Assembly: GCA_041746975.1 (NCBI GenBank)
Contig: JBGTGB010000354.1
Coordinates: 1-24,156, forward strand
DNA from: Haliea sp041746975
GTDB taxonomy: Bacteria > Pseudomonadota > Gammaproteobacteria > Pseudomonadales > Halieaceae
Direction: 5' to 3'
DNA length: 24,156 bases
Shown: piece by piece, positions 14,460-24,156 of the stretch
How positions within the stretch are numbered: the stretch's first letter is position 1
Layout of the letters: every line of letters starts with the position of its first letter
Translations under genes and position numbers: made by a program
Notes under the pieces: generated by a model
Told to the model about the DNA's origin: nothing
Databases searched by the model: none
What the model saw: the letters and a program-made list of their open reading frames with translations, nothing else

Positions 14460-15212
14460 ATGAAGGTTCTTGTTGCCGTTAAGCGCGTCGTTGACTATAA
14501 CGTCAAGGTTCGCGCCAAAGGCGATGGCAGTGACGTTGATCTGAATAACGTCAAAATGGCCATCAACCCGTTCTGTGAAATAGCCGTCGAGGAAGCCGTG
14601 CGCCTGAAGGAAGCCGGCGTTGCCACCGAGGTTATCGCCGTGTCCGTGGGCGAGAAGCCCTGCCAGGAGCAGATCCGGACTGCTCTGGCCCTGGGCGCCG
14701 ACCGCGGCATTCATGTGGAGACGGAAGGGCGCGTAGAGCCCCTGGTGGTGGCCAAGCTGCTGAAGGGCGTGGTCGAGAAAGAGCAGCCCCAGCTGGTCAT
14801 CCTCGGCAAGCAGTCCATCGACGGCGACAACAACCAGACCGGACAGATGCTGGGCGCGTTGTGCAATATGCCGCAGGGAACTTTTGCCTCTGAAATCAAA
14901 GTAGAAGGAGATAAACTTAATGTAATACGTGAGGTTGATGGTGGCCTGCAGACCATTAGCCTGACCTTGCCTGCGATCGTTACCACAGACCTGCGTCTGA
15001 ACGAGCCACGCTACGCTTCGCTGCCCAATATCATGAAGGCGAAGAAGAAGCAGCTGGATGTCTTTACCCCCGCCGACCTGGGTGTCGAAGTCACCAAACA
15101 CCTGACCCAGCTCAAGGTTGAGCCGCCGCCCGAGCGCAAGGCTGGCATCAAGGTCGAGGATGTCGCCCAGCTGGTCGACAAATTGAAGAACGAGGCGAAG
15201 GTAATCTCATGA
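14460..15212 (+). CDS. etfB: Electron transfer flavoprotein subunit beta
   Basis: The product is 250 residues, the normal size. It opens MKVLVAVKRVVDYNVKVR and carries the ETF-beta signature TDLRLNEPRYASLPNIMK from residue 176. The beta subunit binds AMP structurally and docks with acyl-CoA and other dehydrogenases. Together with the alpha subunit it forms a soluble FAD heterodimer that shuttles electrons to the oxidoreductase encoded divergently next door. ATG 14460 follows GGAAA at 14450-14454. Its last four bases (ATGA) overlap the etfA start, so the subunits are translationally coupled. Confidence 0.98.
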   Translation: MKVLVAVKRVVDYNVKVRAKGDGSDVDLNNVKMAINPFCEIAVEEAVRLKEAGVATEVIAVSVGEKPCQEQIRTALALGADRGIHVETEGRVEPLVVAKLLKGVVEKEQPQLVILGKQSIDGDNNQTGQMLGALCNMPQGTFASEIKVEGDKLNVIREVDGGLQTISLTLPAIVTTDLRLNEPRYASLPNIMKAKKKQLDVFTPADLGVEVTKHLTQLKVEPPPERKAGIKVEDVAQLVDKLKNEAKVIS

Positions 15213-16138
15213 GCACACTGGTTATTGCAGAACACGACAACAGCAGCCTCAAGCCCGCGACTCTCAACGCGGTCGCGGCTGCCCAGGCCATGGGCGCAGA
15301 TATCGACATCCTGGTGGCTGGCGCCAACTGCAGCGCCGTCGCCGATCAGGCCGCGGCGGTGCCCGGAATCGGCAAGGTGCTGCTGGCGGACAATGCCGCC
15401 TATGAGCACCAGCTGGCGGAGAATGTCAGCCTGCTGATCGCCGAAGCGGCGGCAGACTACGACAATATCATCGCTCCCTCGACCAGTAACGGCAAGAATA
15501 CCCTGCCGCGGGTCGCGGCCCTGCTGGACGTCGCCCAGATCTCCGACATTATCTCGGTTGAATCCGCCGATACATTCAAGCGCCCGGTTTATGCCGGCAA
15601 TGTCATTGCCACGGTTCAGACCGCCGATGCCAAGAGAGTCATCACTGTGCGTACTACCGCGTTCGATGCGGCCCCGGCCGAGGGTGGCTCAGCGACAGTC
15701 GAAACCTTGTCTGCCGTACATGACGCAGGGATCTCCGTCTTTGTAGGCGAGGAAGTGGCGGTGTCCGATCGTCCAGAGCTGACCGCCGCACCGGTTGTTA
15801 TCTCCGGCGGCCGCGGGATGCAGAATGGCGAGAATTTCAAACTGCTGGAGGGAATCGCAGACAAGCTTGGCGCTGCGATTGGCGCCTCGCGCGCGGCGGT
15901 GGATGCCGGCTTTGTTCCCAACGACATGCAGGTGGGTCAGACCGGCAAGATCGTGGCCCCGGATCTCTACATTGCTGTTGGTATTTCAGGCGCGATCCAG
16001 CACTTGGCAGGCATGAAGGACTCCAAGGTGATTGTCGCCATCAACAAGGATGAGGACGCCCCGATTTTCCAGGTGGCAGACTACGGTCTGGTCGCGGACC
16101 TGTTCAATGCACTGCCGGAGCTCGAAGCTGCGCTCTGA
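15209..16138 (+). CDS. etfA: Electron transfer flavoprotein subunit alpha
   Basis: The product is 309 residues, typical for bacterial ETF-alpha. The C-terminal FAD-binding region contains GGRGMQNGENF and the family signature LYIAVGISGAIQHLAGMKD leading into SKVIVAINKDEDAPIF (from about residue 252). The N-terminal half is the nucleotide-fold domain shared with the beta subunit. It completes the ETF heterodimer. The start overlaps etfB by four bases, and a strong terminator follows 23 bases after the stop, closing a two-gene operon. Confidence 0.98.
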   Translation: MSTLVIAEHDNSSLKPATLNAVAAAQAMGADIDILVAGANCSAVADQAAAVPGIGKVLLADNAAYEHQLAENVSLLIAEAAADYDNIIAPSTSNGKNTLPRVAALLDVAQISDIISVESADTFKRPVYAGNVIATVQTADAKRVITVRTTAFDAAPAEGGSATVETLSAVHDAGISVFVGEEVAVSDRPELTAAPVVISGGRGMQNGENFKLLEGIADKLGAAIGASRAAVDAGFVPNDMQVGQTGKIVAPDLYIAVGISGAIQHLAGMKDSKVIVAINKDEDAPIFQVADYGLVADLFNALPELEAAL

Positions 16139-16161
16139 GTAAGCGCGGTAGGCAGCAAAAG

Positions 16162-16184
16162 GCCGGCTTAATGCCGGCTTTTTT
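16162..16184. terminator. Bidirectional intrinsic terminator between etfA and the DUF934 gene
   Basis: GCCGGC (16162-16167), loop TTAAT, GCCGGC (16173-16178), then six T (16179-16184) for the plus strand. Four A at 16157-16160 give a shorter T tract on the minus strand, so the same hairpin can serve the convergent DUF934 gene. Confidence 0.9.
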
Positions 16185-16214
16185 GTGCCCGCTGCAAAAG
16201 TGGCGGCTCGCGCC

Positions 16215-16682
16215 TTAGCTGCGCCGCCGAAACAGCGGCTGGGGCTCGTCGATGGCTCCCTGGTAGTGCTCGGAGAAGATATCCAGCTGTCTCAGGCCCT
16301 CTTCGAGACGGGATTCATCGTTGAACTGGAAGGCGTCAAAGCCACAGCGGCGCAGATAGTGCAGCTGGTCCGGCAGGAATTCTCCCACCGCTCGCAGCTC
16401 GCCCTGGTAGCCGCGCTGACGTAGCTCCCGCGCATAGGAAAATCCGCGCCCATCGGTAAACAGCGGGAAATTCACCGCGACCAGGCTGATCGCAGCGAGC
16501 ATCGGCAGCAGCTCATTGATGCCGTCGCCGGGTTCAATTTGCACGGCGGAGCCAGTTTTCTCGGCTAGAGCCTGCCACTGATTCAGGGTGGGCAGGTGCG
16601 ACTCGGGGGCGACAGGGGCATCGGCCGCCGGTGGCAGCCACGTGTCGCTGCTGATCTGGCCCTGCCTAATGAGTCTTGACAT
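16215..16682 (-). CDS. DUF934 family protein, sulfite reductase partner
   Basis: The product is 155 residues from ATG 16682. That start is chosen because AAGGAG sits 7 bases upstream, inside the end of the sulfite reductase gene; an earlier TTG at 16706 lacks support. The gene overlaps the reductase by 17 bases, so translation is probably coupled. The part from LLPMLAAISLVAVNFPLF through GRGFSYARELRQRGYQGELRAVG to DQLHYLRRCGFDAF matches DUF934, a family repeatedly found just after this type of sulfite reductase (as in PA1838-PA1837, from memory). Its biochemical role is not established; help with reductase assembly or electron supply is inference. Confidence 0.9.
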   Translation of the reverse strand: MSRLIRQGQISSDTWLPPAADAPVAPESHLPTLNQWQALAEKTGSAVQIEPGDGINELLPMLAAISLVAVNFPLFTDGRGFSYARELRQRGYQGELRAVGEFLPDQLHYLRRCGFDAFQFNDESRLEEGLRQLDIFSEHYQGAIDEPQPLFRRRS

Positions 16683-18331
16683 AGACCCGCTCCTTGAAGG
16701 GTTCAATACCGACCCGGTTGTAGGTTTGCAGGAAGGTTTCCTCCTCCTGCCGCAGGCTCACATAGGTGTCGAGGATATTGTCGACCACATCCGGAACGTC
16801 CTCCTGGCTGAAGGAGGGTCCGAGGATCTTGCCGATGGCGGCCTGCTTGGACTGGCTGCCGCCAAGGCTGATCTGGTAGAACTCGGCGCCCTTTTTGTCG
16901 ACGCCGAGGATGCCAATGTGGCCGATGTGGTGGTGGCCGCAGGCGTTCATGCAGCCGCTGATGTTGAGCTCGATAGGCCCCAGGTCGTACAGGTAGTCAA
17001 GATCCTCGAAGCGCGCCTGGATGGCCTCCGCAACGGGGATGGACTTGGCATTGGCCAGTGAGCAGTAGTCGCCGCCGGGACAGCAGATGACGTCGGTGAT
17101 ATAGCCGATATTCGGCGTCGCCAGGCCAGCAGCCTGGAGCTGCTGCCACAGTGTATAGAGCTCGCTCGCCGCCACATCCGCCAGCACCATGTTCTGCTGG
17201 TGGGTGGTGCGCAGTTCGCCGAAAGAAAAACTGTCCGCCAGGTCCGCCAGCAGTTCCAGTTGACGGTCGGTGACATCACCGGGGGCGACACCGGTTGCCT
17301 TCAGCGAGATGGAGACGGCGCGGTAGCCAGGGACCCGGTGAGCCAGGGTGTTGCGGGCGACCCAGTTGCCAAAGATAGGTTCTGCCGCGCAGCGGGCTTG
17401 CAGAGCCGCTGCCGCCGCCTCCCCATCCAGTTCGACGTAGGGCGGCGCGGTGAAGAAGGATTTGGCGCGCGCGATTTCCTCCTCCGTGAGGGTACCGGGG
17501 CCGTCTTTCACCAGCGCCCATTCGTGCTCGACCGCATCCCGGAAGGCCTCGACACCCATGGCCTTGACCAGAATCTTGATCCGCGCCTTGTACTTGTTGT
17601 CGCGGCGGCCGTGTTGGTTGTAAACCCGCAGGATCGCCTCGAGGTAGGTGAGGAGGTGGCGCTTTTCCAGCCATTCATTGATCACCGAGCCAATCACCGG
17701 GGTGCGCCCGAGGCCGCCACCGGCCAGCACCTTGAAGCCGTATTCACCGGCGTCGTTGGCCAGTAGCTCAACCCCGATATCGTGAGCGTGGATGGCGGCG
17801 CGATCCTGCTCGCTGGCGCAGACCGCGATCTTGAACTTGCGCGGCAGAAAGGCAAATTCCGGGTGCAGTGTGGACCACTGGCGGATGATTTCGCACCAGG
17901 GACGCGGGTCCTCCCACTCGTCGGCGGCAACCCCCCGCGAACTGGTCGGTGGTGGTGTTGCGGATGCAGTTGCCGCTGGTCTGGATCGCGTGCATCTGGA
18001 CGCTGGCAAGCTCCGCCAGGATGTCTGGCACCTCTTCCAGTTGCGGCCAGTTCAGCTGGATGTTCTGCCGCGTGCTGACGTGGGCATAGCCCTTGTCATA
18101 GTGGCGGCTGATATGTGCAAGCTTGCGCAACTGGGCGCTGGATAGCAGGCCGTAAGGCACGGCGATGCGCAGCATGGGCGCCAGGCGCTGCACGTACAGG
18201 CCGTTCTGCAGACGCAGCGGCAGGAACTCGGCGGCGCTCAGTTCGCCGGCCAGGTAGCGCCGGGTCTGGTCGCGAAACTGGGCCACGCGCTCATCGACAA
18301 TGCGCTGGTCATACTGGTCGTAAAGGTACAT
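16666..18331 (-). pseudogene. cysI: Assimilatory sulfite reductase hemoprotein, frameshifted by +1
   Basis: The two halves lie in different frames. Residues from MYLYDQYDQRIVDERVAQF to NCIRNTTTDQFAG read from 18331, and VAADEWEDPRPWCEIIRQW onward read in the next frame to TAG 16668-16666. Removing one C from the C6 run at 17931-17936 restores a continuous 554-residue protein. Cluster and siroheme ligands are present: CCPGGDYC (near 17065-17090) and NISGCMNACGHHH (near 16930-16970). The intact enzyme reduces sulfite to sulfide for cysteine synthesis. ATG 18331 is chosen for AGGA 7 bases upstream; a longer start at 18361 has none. Everything else looks functional, so an assembly or sequencing error is as likely as a real mutation. 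Confidence 0.9.
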
Positions 18332-18402
18332 CAAGAGGTCCTGTGATATGCGGGGGTGCATTTTACGGAGGCGCTACCTTACCAGAAAATCAGGGTGACG
18401 AT

Positions 18403-18421
18403 TTATGCTGATTCTGCATAA
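18403..18421. promoter_or_regulatory. Inverted repeat, possible LysR-type regulator site
   Basis: TTATGC-N7-GCATAA is a perfect dyad containing the T-N11-A spacing (T18406, A18418) of LysR-family boxes. It lies about 72 bases upstream of the sulfite reductase start and 50-70 bases before the divergent small gene's -10 box. Sulfur genes are often controlled by LysR-type CysB or FinR; which regulator binds here is not known. Confidence 0.45.
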
Positions 18422-18471
18422 GTTTAGAACTCACCCGGAGCAGCGGGATGGGCTGCGATCGCGGAATTTCC

Positions 18472-18480
18472 TGATATAAT
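18472..18480 (+). promoter_or_regulatory. Extended -10 promoter for the 37-residue ORF
   Basis: TGA directly followed by a perfect TATAAT (18475-18480). The -35 region is poor, as tolerated with an extended -10. The leader of about 55 nt contains a GCCGGC/GCCGGC hairpin (18496-18512) and a run of nine C (18517-18525). Confidence 0.55.
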
Positions 18481-18542
18481 CCCGTTGCAGGAAACGCCGG
18501 CTGAAAGCCGGCTCCACCCCCCCCCAGACGAGGAGCCCCCGC

Positions 18543-18656
18543 ATGTCCGGTTCAACCGATAAAGACGACGGCATGGCCGATGCCATTGCCGCCACCGCCA
18601 TCATCACCGTTGTAGTAGTTGCAGCCTGCCTCTGGCTGGCAGGAATGCCCACCTAG
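18543..18656 (+). CDS. Small single-pass membrane protein, 37 residues
   Basis: I do not recognise this peptide. It has a charged, soluble start (MSGSTDKDDG) and then one hydrophobic segment, about residues 15-34 (IAATAIITVVVVAACLWLAG), long enough to cross the membrane. AGGAG (18531-18535) lies 7 bases before ATG, and an extended -10 promoter sits upstream, so promoter, ribosome site and ORF line up. The gene is divergent from the sulfite reductase and convergent with the DUF2970 gene, sharing the four bases CTAG at their stops. It could be a small regulator of a membrane complex, but the sequence does not say which. Confidence 0.6.
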   Translation: MSGSTDKDDGMADAIAATAIITVVVVAACLWLAGMPT

Positions 18657-18916
18657 GATGCGGTTTTCAGTACCAGTTGTACGATGATCACCACCGCTGC
18701 AATAAACAGCAGGGTAAAAATCAGGCCGGCGGCGATAAACACACCCGCCTTGCCCTGTTTGAAGTCCCGCTCCCGATTACGACTGCTCTGAACACCCAGC
18801 CCCGCGGCAAATACGCTGCTGATCACATGCCAGGGTCGCATGCGGTTTGTCGCAGGTTCCGGGTTCTCCGCTTCCTCCGCTGACGGAGCGCGCTCTGCTT
18901 CGGGGTGTTCAGACAT
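18653..18916 (-). CDS. DUF2970 family small membrane protein
   Basis: The product is 87 residues from ATG 18916; an adjacent ATG at 18919 is also possible. GGAGG upstream is better spaced for the second ATG. The N-terminal third is acidic and low in complexity. The pattern WHVISSVFAAGLGVQSSRNRERDF followed by a hydrophobic stretch (GVFIAAGLIFTLLFIAAVVIIVQLVL) matches DUF2970, a proteobacterial family of unknown function with one membrane segment. It starts 43 bases after metH on the same strand and is probably co-transcribed with it. The stop overlaps the stop of the opposite-strand 37-residue ORF. Confidence 0.85.
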   Translation of the reverse strand: MSEHPEAERAPSAEEAENPEPATNRMRPWHVISSVFAAGLGVQSSRNRERDFKQGKAGVFIAAGLIFTLLFIAAVVIIVQLVLKTAS

Positions 18917-18959
18917 CATTCTCCTCCAGGTTAACCAGTTGCGGCGGCGTTGCCGATAC

Positions 18960-22649
<3,690 letters not shown>

Positions 22650-22675
22650 GGGTCGTTCCTGTAAAAAAGCCCACA

Positions 22676-22684
22676 ATTCTAACA
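22676..22684 (-). promoter_or_regulatory. Candidate extended -10 promoter for metH
   Basis: On the minus strand TGT is followed by TAGAAT (22681-22676), 26 bases before the metH ATG. The -35 region is weak. It is divergent from the nfuA promoter, about 60 bases away. Confidence 0.45.
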
Positions 22685-22741
22685 GATTAGGCGTGGCTTT
22701 GGCTGCGCTCGAATGAGATCTCGCACTCTCCCGGGGAAGTT

Positions 22742-22773
22742 TGGTAGAATACCCGACCAATTTAGTCGGAATG
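22742..22773 (+). promoter_or_regulatory. nfuA promoter with IscR type 1 site
   Basis: TGG followed by TAGAAT (22745-22750) forms an extended -10 element. Overlapping it from 22749 is ATACCC then GACCAATTTAGTCGG, a dyad (CCGAC-N7-GTCGG) that fits the E. coli IscR type 1 consensus (ATASYYGACTRWWWYAGTCRRSTAT) at about 20 of 25 positions. It resembles the site I recall in the E. coli iscR promoter. IscR carrying a 2Fe-2S cluster would repress from here, raising NfuA when Fe-S clusters are short. Confidence 0.7.
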
Positions 22774-22783
22774 GAACAGGGTC

Positions 22784-23359
22784 ATGGTCACCATTACGGA
22801 ATCGGCTCAGGGTTATCTCGCCGAACTGCTGACCAAGCAGGAGGAAGCACTGGGTGTGCGGGTCTTTATCAACCAGCCGGGAACGCCAAAAGCGGAGACC
22901 TGCATCGCCTACTGCCGCGAGGACGATATTCAGGAAGGGGACGAGAAACAGACGTTCGGCGAACTCGACGCCTGGTTTGACGCCCGCAGTCTGCCGTTTC
23001 TCGAGGATGCTCTTGTCGACTACGCGAAGGATCGCATGGGCGGCCAGCTGACCATCAAGGCGCCCAATGCCAAACTGCCCCGGGTGGATGAGAACAGCCC
23101 CCTGGAAGACCGCATCAACTACATACTTTACAACGAGGTGAATCCATCTCTCGCTGCCCATGGTGGCGAAGTCAGCCTGGTGGAAATCACCGAGGACCCC
23201 TATGCCATCCTCAAATTTGGCGGCGGTTGCCAGGGCTGCGGCATGGTCGACCAGACGCTGAAGGGCGGAGTTGAGAAAACCCTCCTGGAGCAGCTACCCG
23301 AGCTCAAGGGTGTGCGCGACAGCACTGACCACACGGATCGCAGCCAGGCCTATTACTAG
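22784..23359 (+). CDS. nfuA: Fe-S cluster carrier and biogenesis protein NfuA
   Basis: The product is 191 residues, the E. coli NfuA length. An N-terminal degenerate A-type carrier domain (MVTITESAQGYLAELL and on) is fused to a C-terminal Nfu domain with the CxxC motif GGGCQGCGMVD. Cys149 and Cys152 fall at the same numbers as in E. coli. NfuA binds a 4Fe-4S cluster at a dimer interface and hands it to client enzymes, especially under oxidative stress or iron limitation. The A-type domain lacks the usual cysteine set and serves for client docking. ACAGGG precedes ATG 22784. The IscR site upstream gives a direct regulatory explanation. Confidence 0.97.
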   Translation: MVTITESAQGYLAELLTKQEEALGVRVFINQPGTPKAETCIAYCREDDIQEGDEKQTFGELDAWFDARSLPFLEDALVDYAKDRMGGQLTIKAPNAKLPRVDENSPLEDRINYILYNEVNPSLAAHGGEVSLVEITEDPYAILKFGGGCQGCGMVDQTLKGGVEKTLLEQLPELKGVRDSTDHTDRSQAYY

Positions 23360-24156
23360 GCGCTCAGGCGACGCGGCAGCACCTCCTTCAGGCTCGCACG
23401 CAGGGCGCGGAGGCAAGCCTCGGTTTCCTCCCAGCCAATGCAGCCGTCGGTGACCGACACTCCGTACTGCAGATCGGCCAGGTTCTCTGGTATGGGCTGA
23501 TTGCCAGCGTTGATATTGCTTTCAATCATCAGACCGATGATTGAGCGGTTGCCCTCCGCAATCTGGCTACCCACGTTTTCCACCACCAGCGGCTGCAACT
23601 CAGGCTGTTTGCTGGAGTTGGCGTGGCTGCAGTCGACCATGATGTTCTGGGCAACGGCCGCTTTCGCCAGTGCCTCTTCGCACAAGCGGATATTCACGGA
23701 GTCATAATTCGGACCATTGCTGCCACCGCGCAGGACAATGTGGCCGTAGCGGTTGCCGCGAGTCGTAATTACCGAGACCTCCCCCTCGCCGTTGATGCCC
23801 AGAAAACGGTGCGGCTTGGCCACCGAGTTGAGGGCGTTGCTGGCGACAGTCAGGCCGCCGTCGGTTCCGTTTTTGAAGCCCACTGCAGAAGAGAGTCCAC
23901 TGGCCATCTCCCGGTGAGTCTGAGATTCCGTGGTGCGGGCACCGATGGCAGACCAGCTGATCAGATCCTGCAGGTACTGCGGGGAAATCGGGTCCAGCGC
24001 CTCGGTGGCGGTGGGGAGGCCGAGTTCCAGGATATCCAGCAGGAGCTGGCGACCGATGTGCAGGCCCTCCTCGATTTTAAAAGAGTCGTCCAGGCGGGGG
24101 TCATTAATGAGCCCTTTCCAGCCCACAGTGGTGCGTGGCTTCTCGAAATAGACGCG
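23356..24156 (-). CDS. 3-deoxy-7-phosphoheptulonate (DAHP) synthase, partial
   Basis: The frame is open at the window edge, and 266 C-terminal residues of an expected ~350 are seen. RVYFEKPRTTVGWKGLINDP starts the visible part. SAIGARTTESQTHREMASGL, VGFKNGTDG and MVDCSHANSSK are conserved active-site and metal-binding segments of the AroF/AroG/AroH class. The enzyme joins phosphoenolpyruvate and erythrose 4-phosphate in the first step of the shikimate pathway. The N-terminal part that usually distinguishes the Phe-, Tyr- and Trp-sensitive isozymes is outside the window, so I give no isozyme name. It converges on nfuA, with the two stops sharing CTAG (23356-23359). Confidence 0.96.
   Translation of the reverse strand, partial: RVYFEKPRTTVGWKGLINDPRLDDSFKIEEGLHIGRQLLLDILELGLPTATEALDPISPQYLQDLISWSAIGARTTESQTHREMASGLSSAVGFKNGTDGGLTVASNALNSVAKPHRFLGINGEGEVSVITTRGNRYGHIVLRGGSNGPNYDSVNIRLCEEALAKAAVAQNIMVDCSHANSSKQPELQPLVVENVGSQIAEGNRSIIGLMIESNINAGNQPIPENLADLQYGVSVTDGCIGWEETEACLRALRASLKEVLPRRLSA

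Noticed and set aside
22650..22760. N-terminal extension of MetH by 37 residues
   Set aside because: It runs through the nfuA promoter and IscR site, has no homology-like sequence, and the ATG at 22649 has a proper ribosome site.
22650..22783. Cobalamin or SAM riboswitch before metH
   Set aside because: The gap is only 134 bases and is shared with the nfuA promoter; no B12-box or SAM-type core is visible, and the predicted metH start leaves about 20 bases of leader.

Overview
The window is ordinary, tightly packed gammaproteobacterial chromosome of fairly high GC. It most resembles the Pseudomonadales/Cellvibrionales side of the class (marine Halieaceae-like organisms are my guess, from memory). 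The reasons are the run tRNA-Leu(UAG)-tig-clpP-clpX-lon-hupB-ppiD, the holB-pilZ overlap, an ETF dehydrogenase divergent from etfBA, and the grouping of DUF934-cysI, metH and nfuA. All of these recall Pseudomonas gene order. I see no phage, insertion sequence, CRISPR array or defence island.

Region 1 (1-2192): the 3' end of holB overlaps pilZ. A non-coding gap follows that may hold a minus-strand small RNA. Next come a GH84 N-acetylglucosaminidase, the one accessory-looking gene here, and a tRNA-Leu. Region 2 (2199-10744) is a protein quality-control block: trigger factor, ClpP, ClpX, Lon, the nucleoid protein HU-beta and the periplasmic chaperone PpiD. Lon has a very good sigma-32 (heat-shock) promoter, and hupB has its own strong housekeeping promoter and a terminator. 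Region 3 (10774-12518) holds a short SerA-type dehydrogenase and a DUF1285 protein.

Region 4 (12540-16184) is the electron-transfer flavoprotein module. ETF-ubiquinone oxidoreductase is on the minus strand, divergent from etfB-etfA, which end at a clear bidirectional terminator. Together they pass electrons from acyl-CoA and related dehydrogenases to the quinone pool. Region 5 (16215-22649, mostly minus strand) serves sulfur and methionine metabolism. It has a sulfite reductase hemoprotein gene broken by one extra base in a C run, its DUF934 partner, and the B12-dependent methionine synthase metH with a DUF2970 membrane protein. A 37-residue membrane peptide gene lies on the opposite strand. 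Region 6 (22650-24156) has nfuA (Fe-S carrier) behind a near-consensus IscR type 1 site, then a DAHP synthase cut by the window edge.

I found no convincing new multi-gene system. The items most worth a second look are the candidate small RNA at 623-746, the cysI frameshift, the 37-residue peptide with a C9 tract in its leader, the IscR site and LysR-type dyad, and two convergent gene pairs whose stop codons interlock through CTAG. No gene-free stretch exceeds 300 bases; the longest is 14193-14459.
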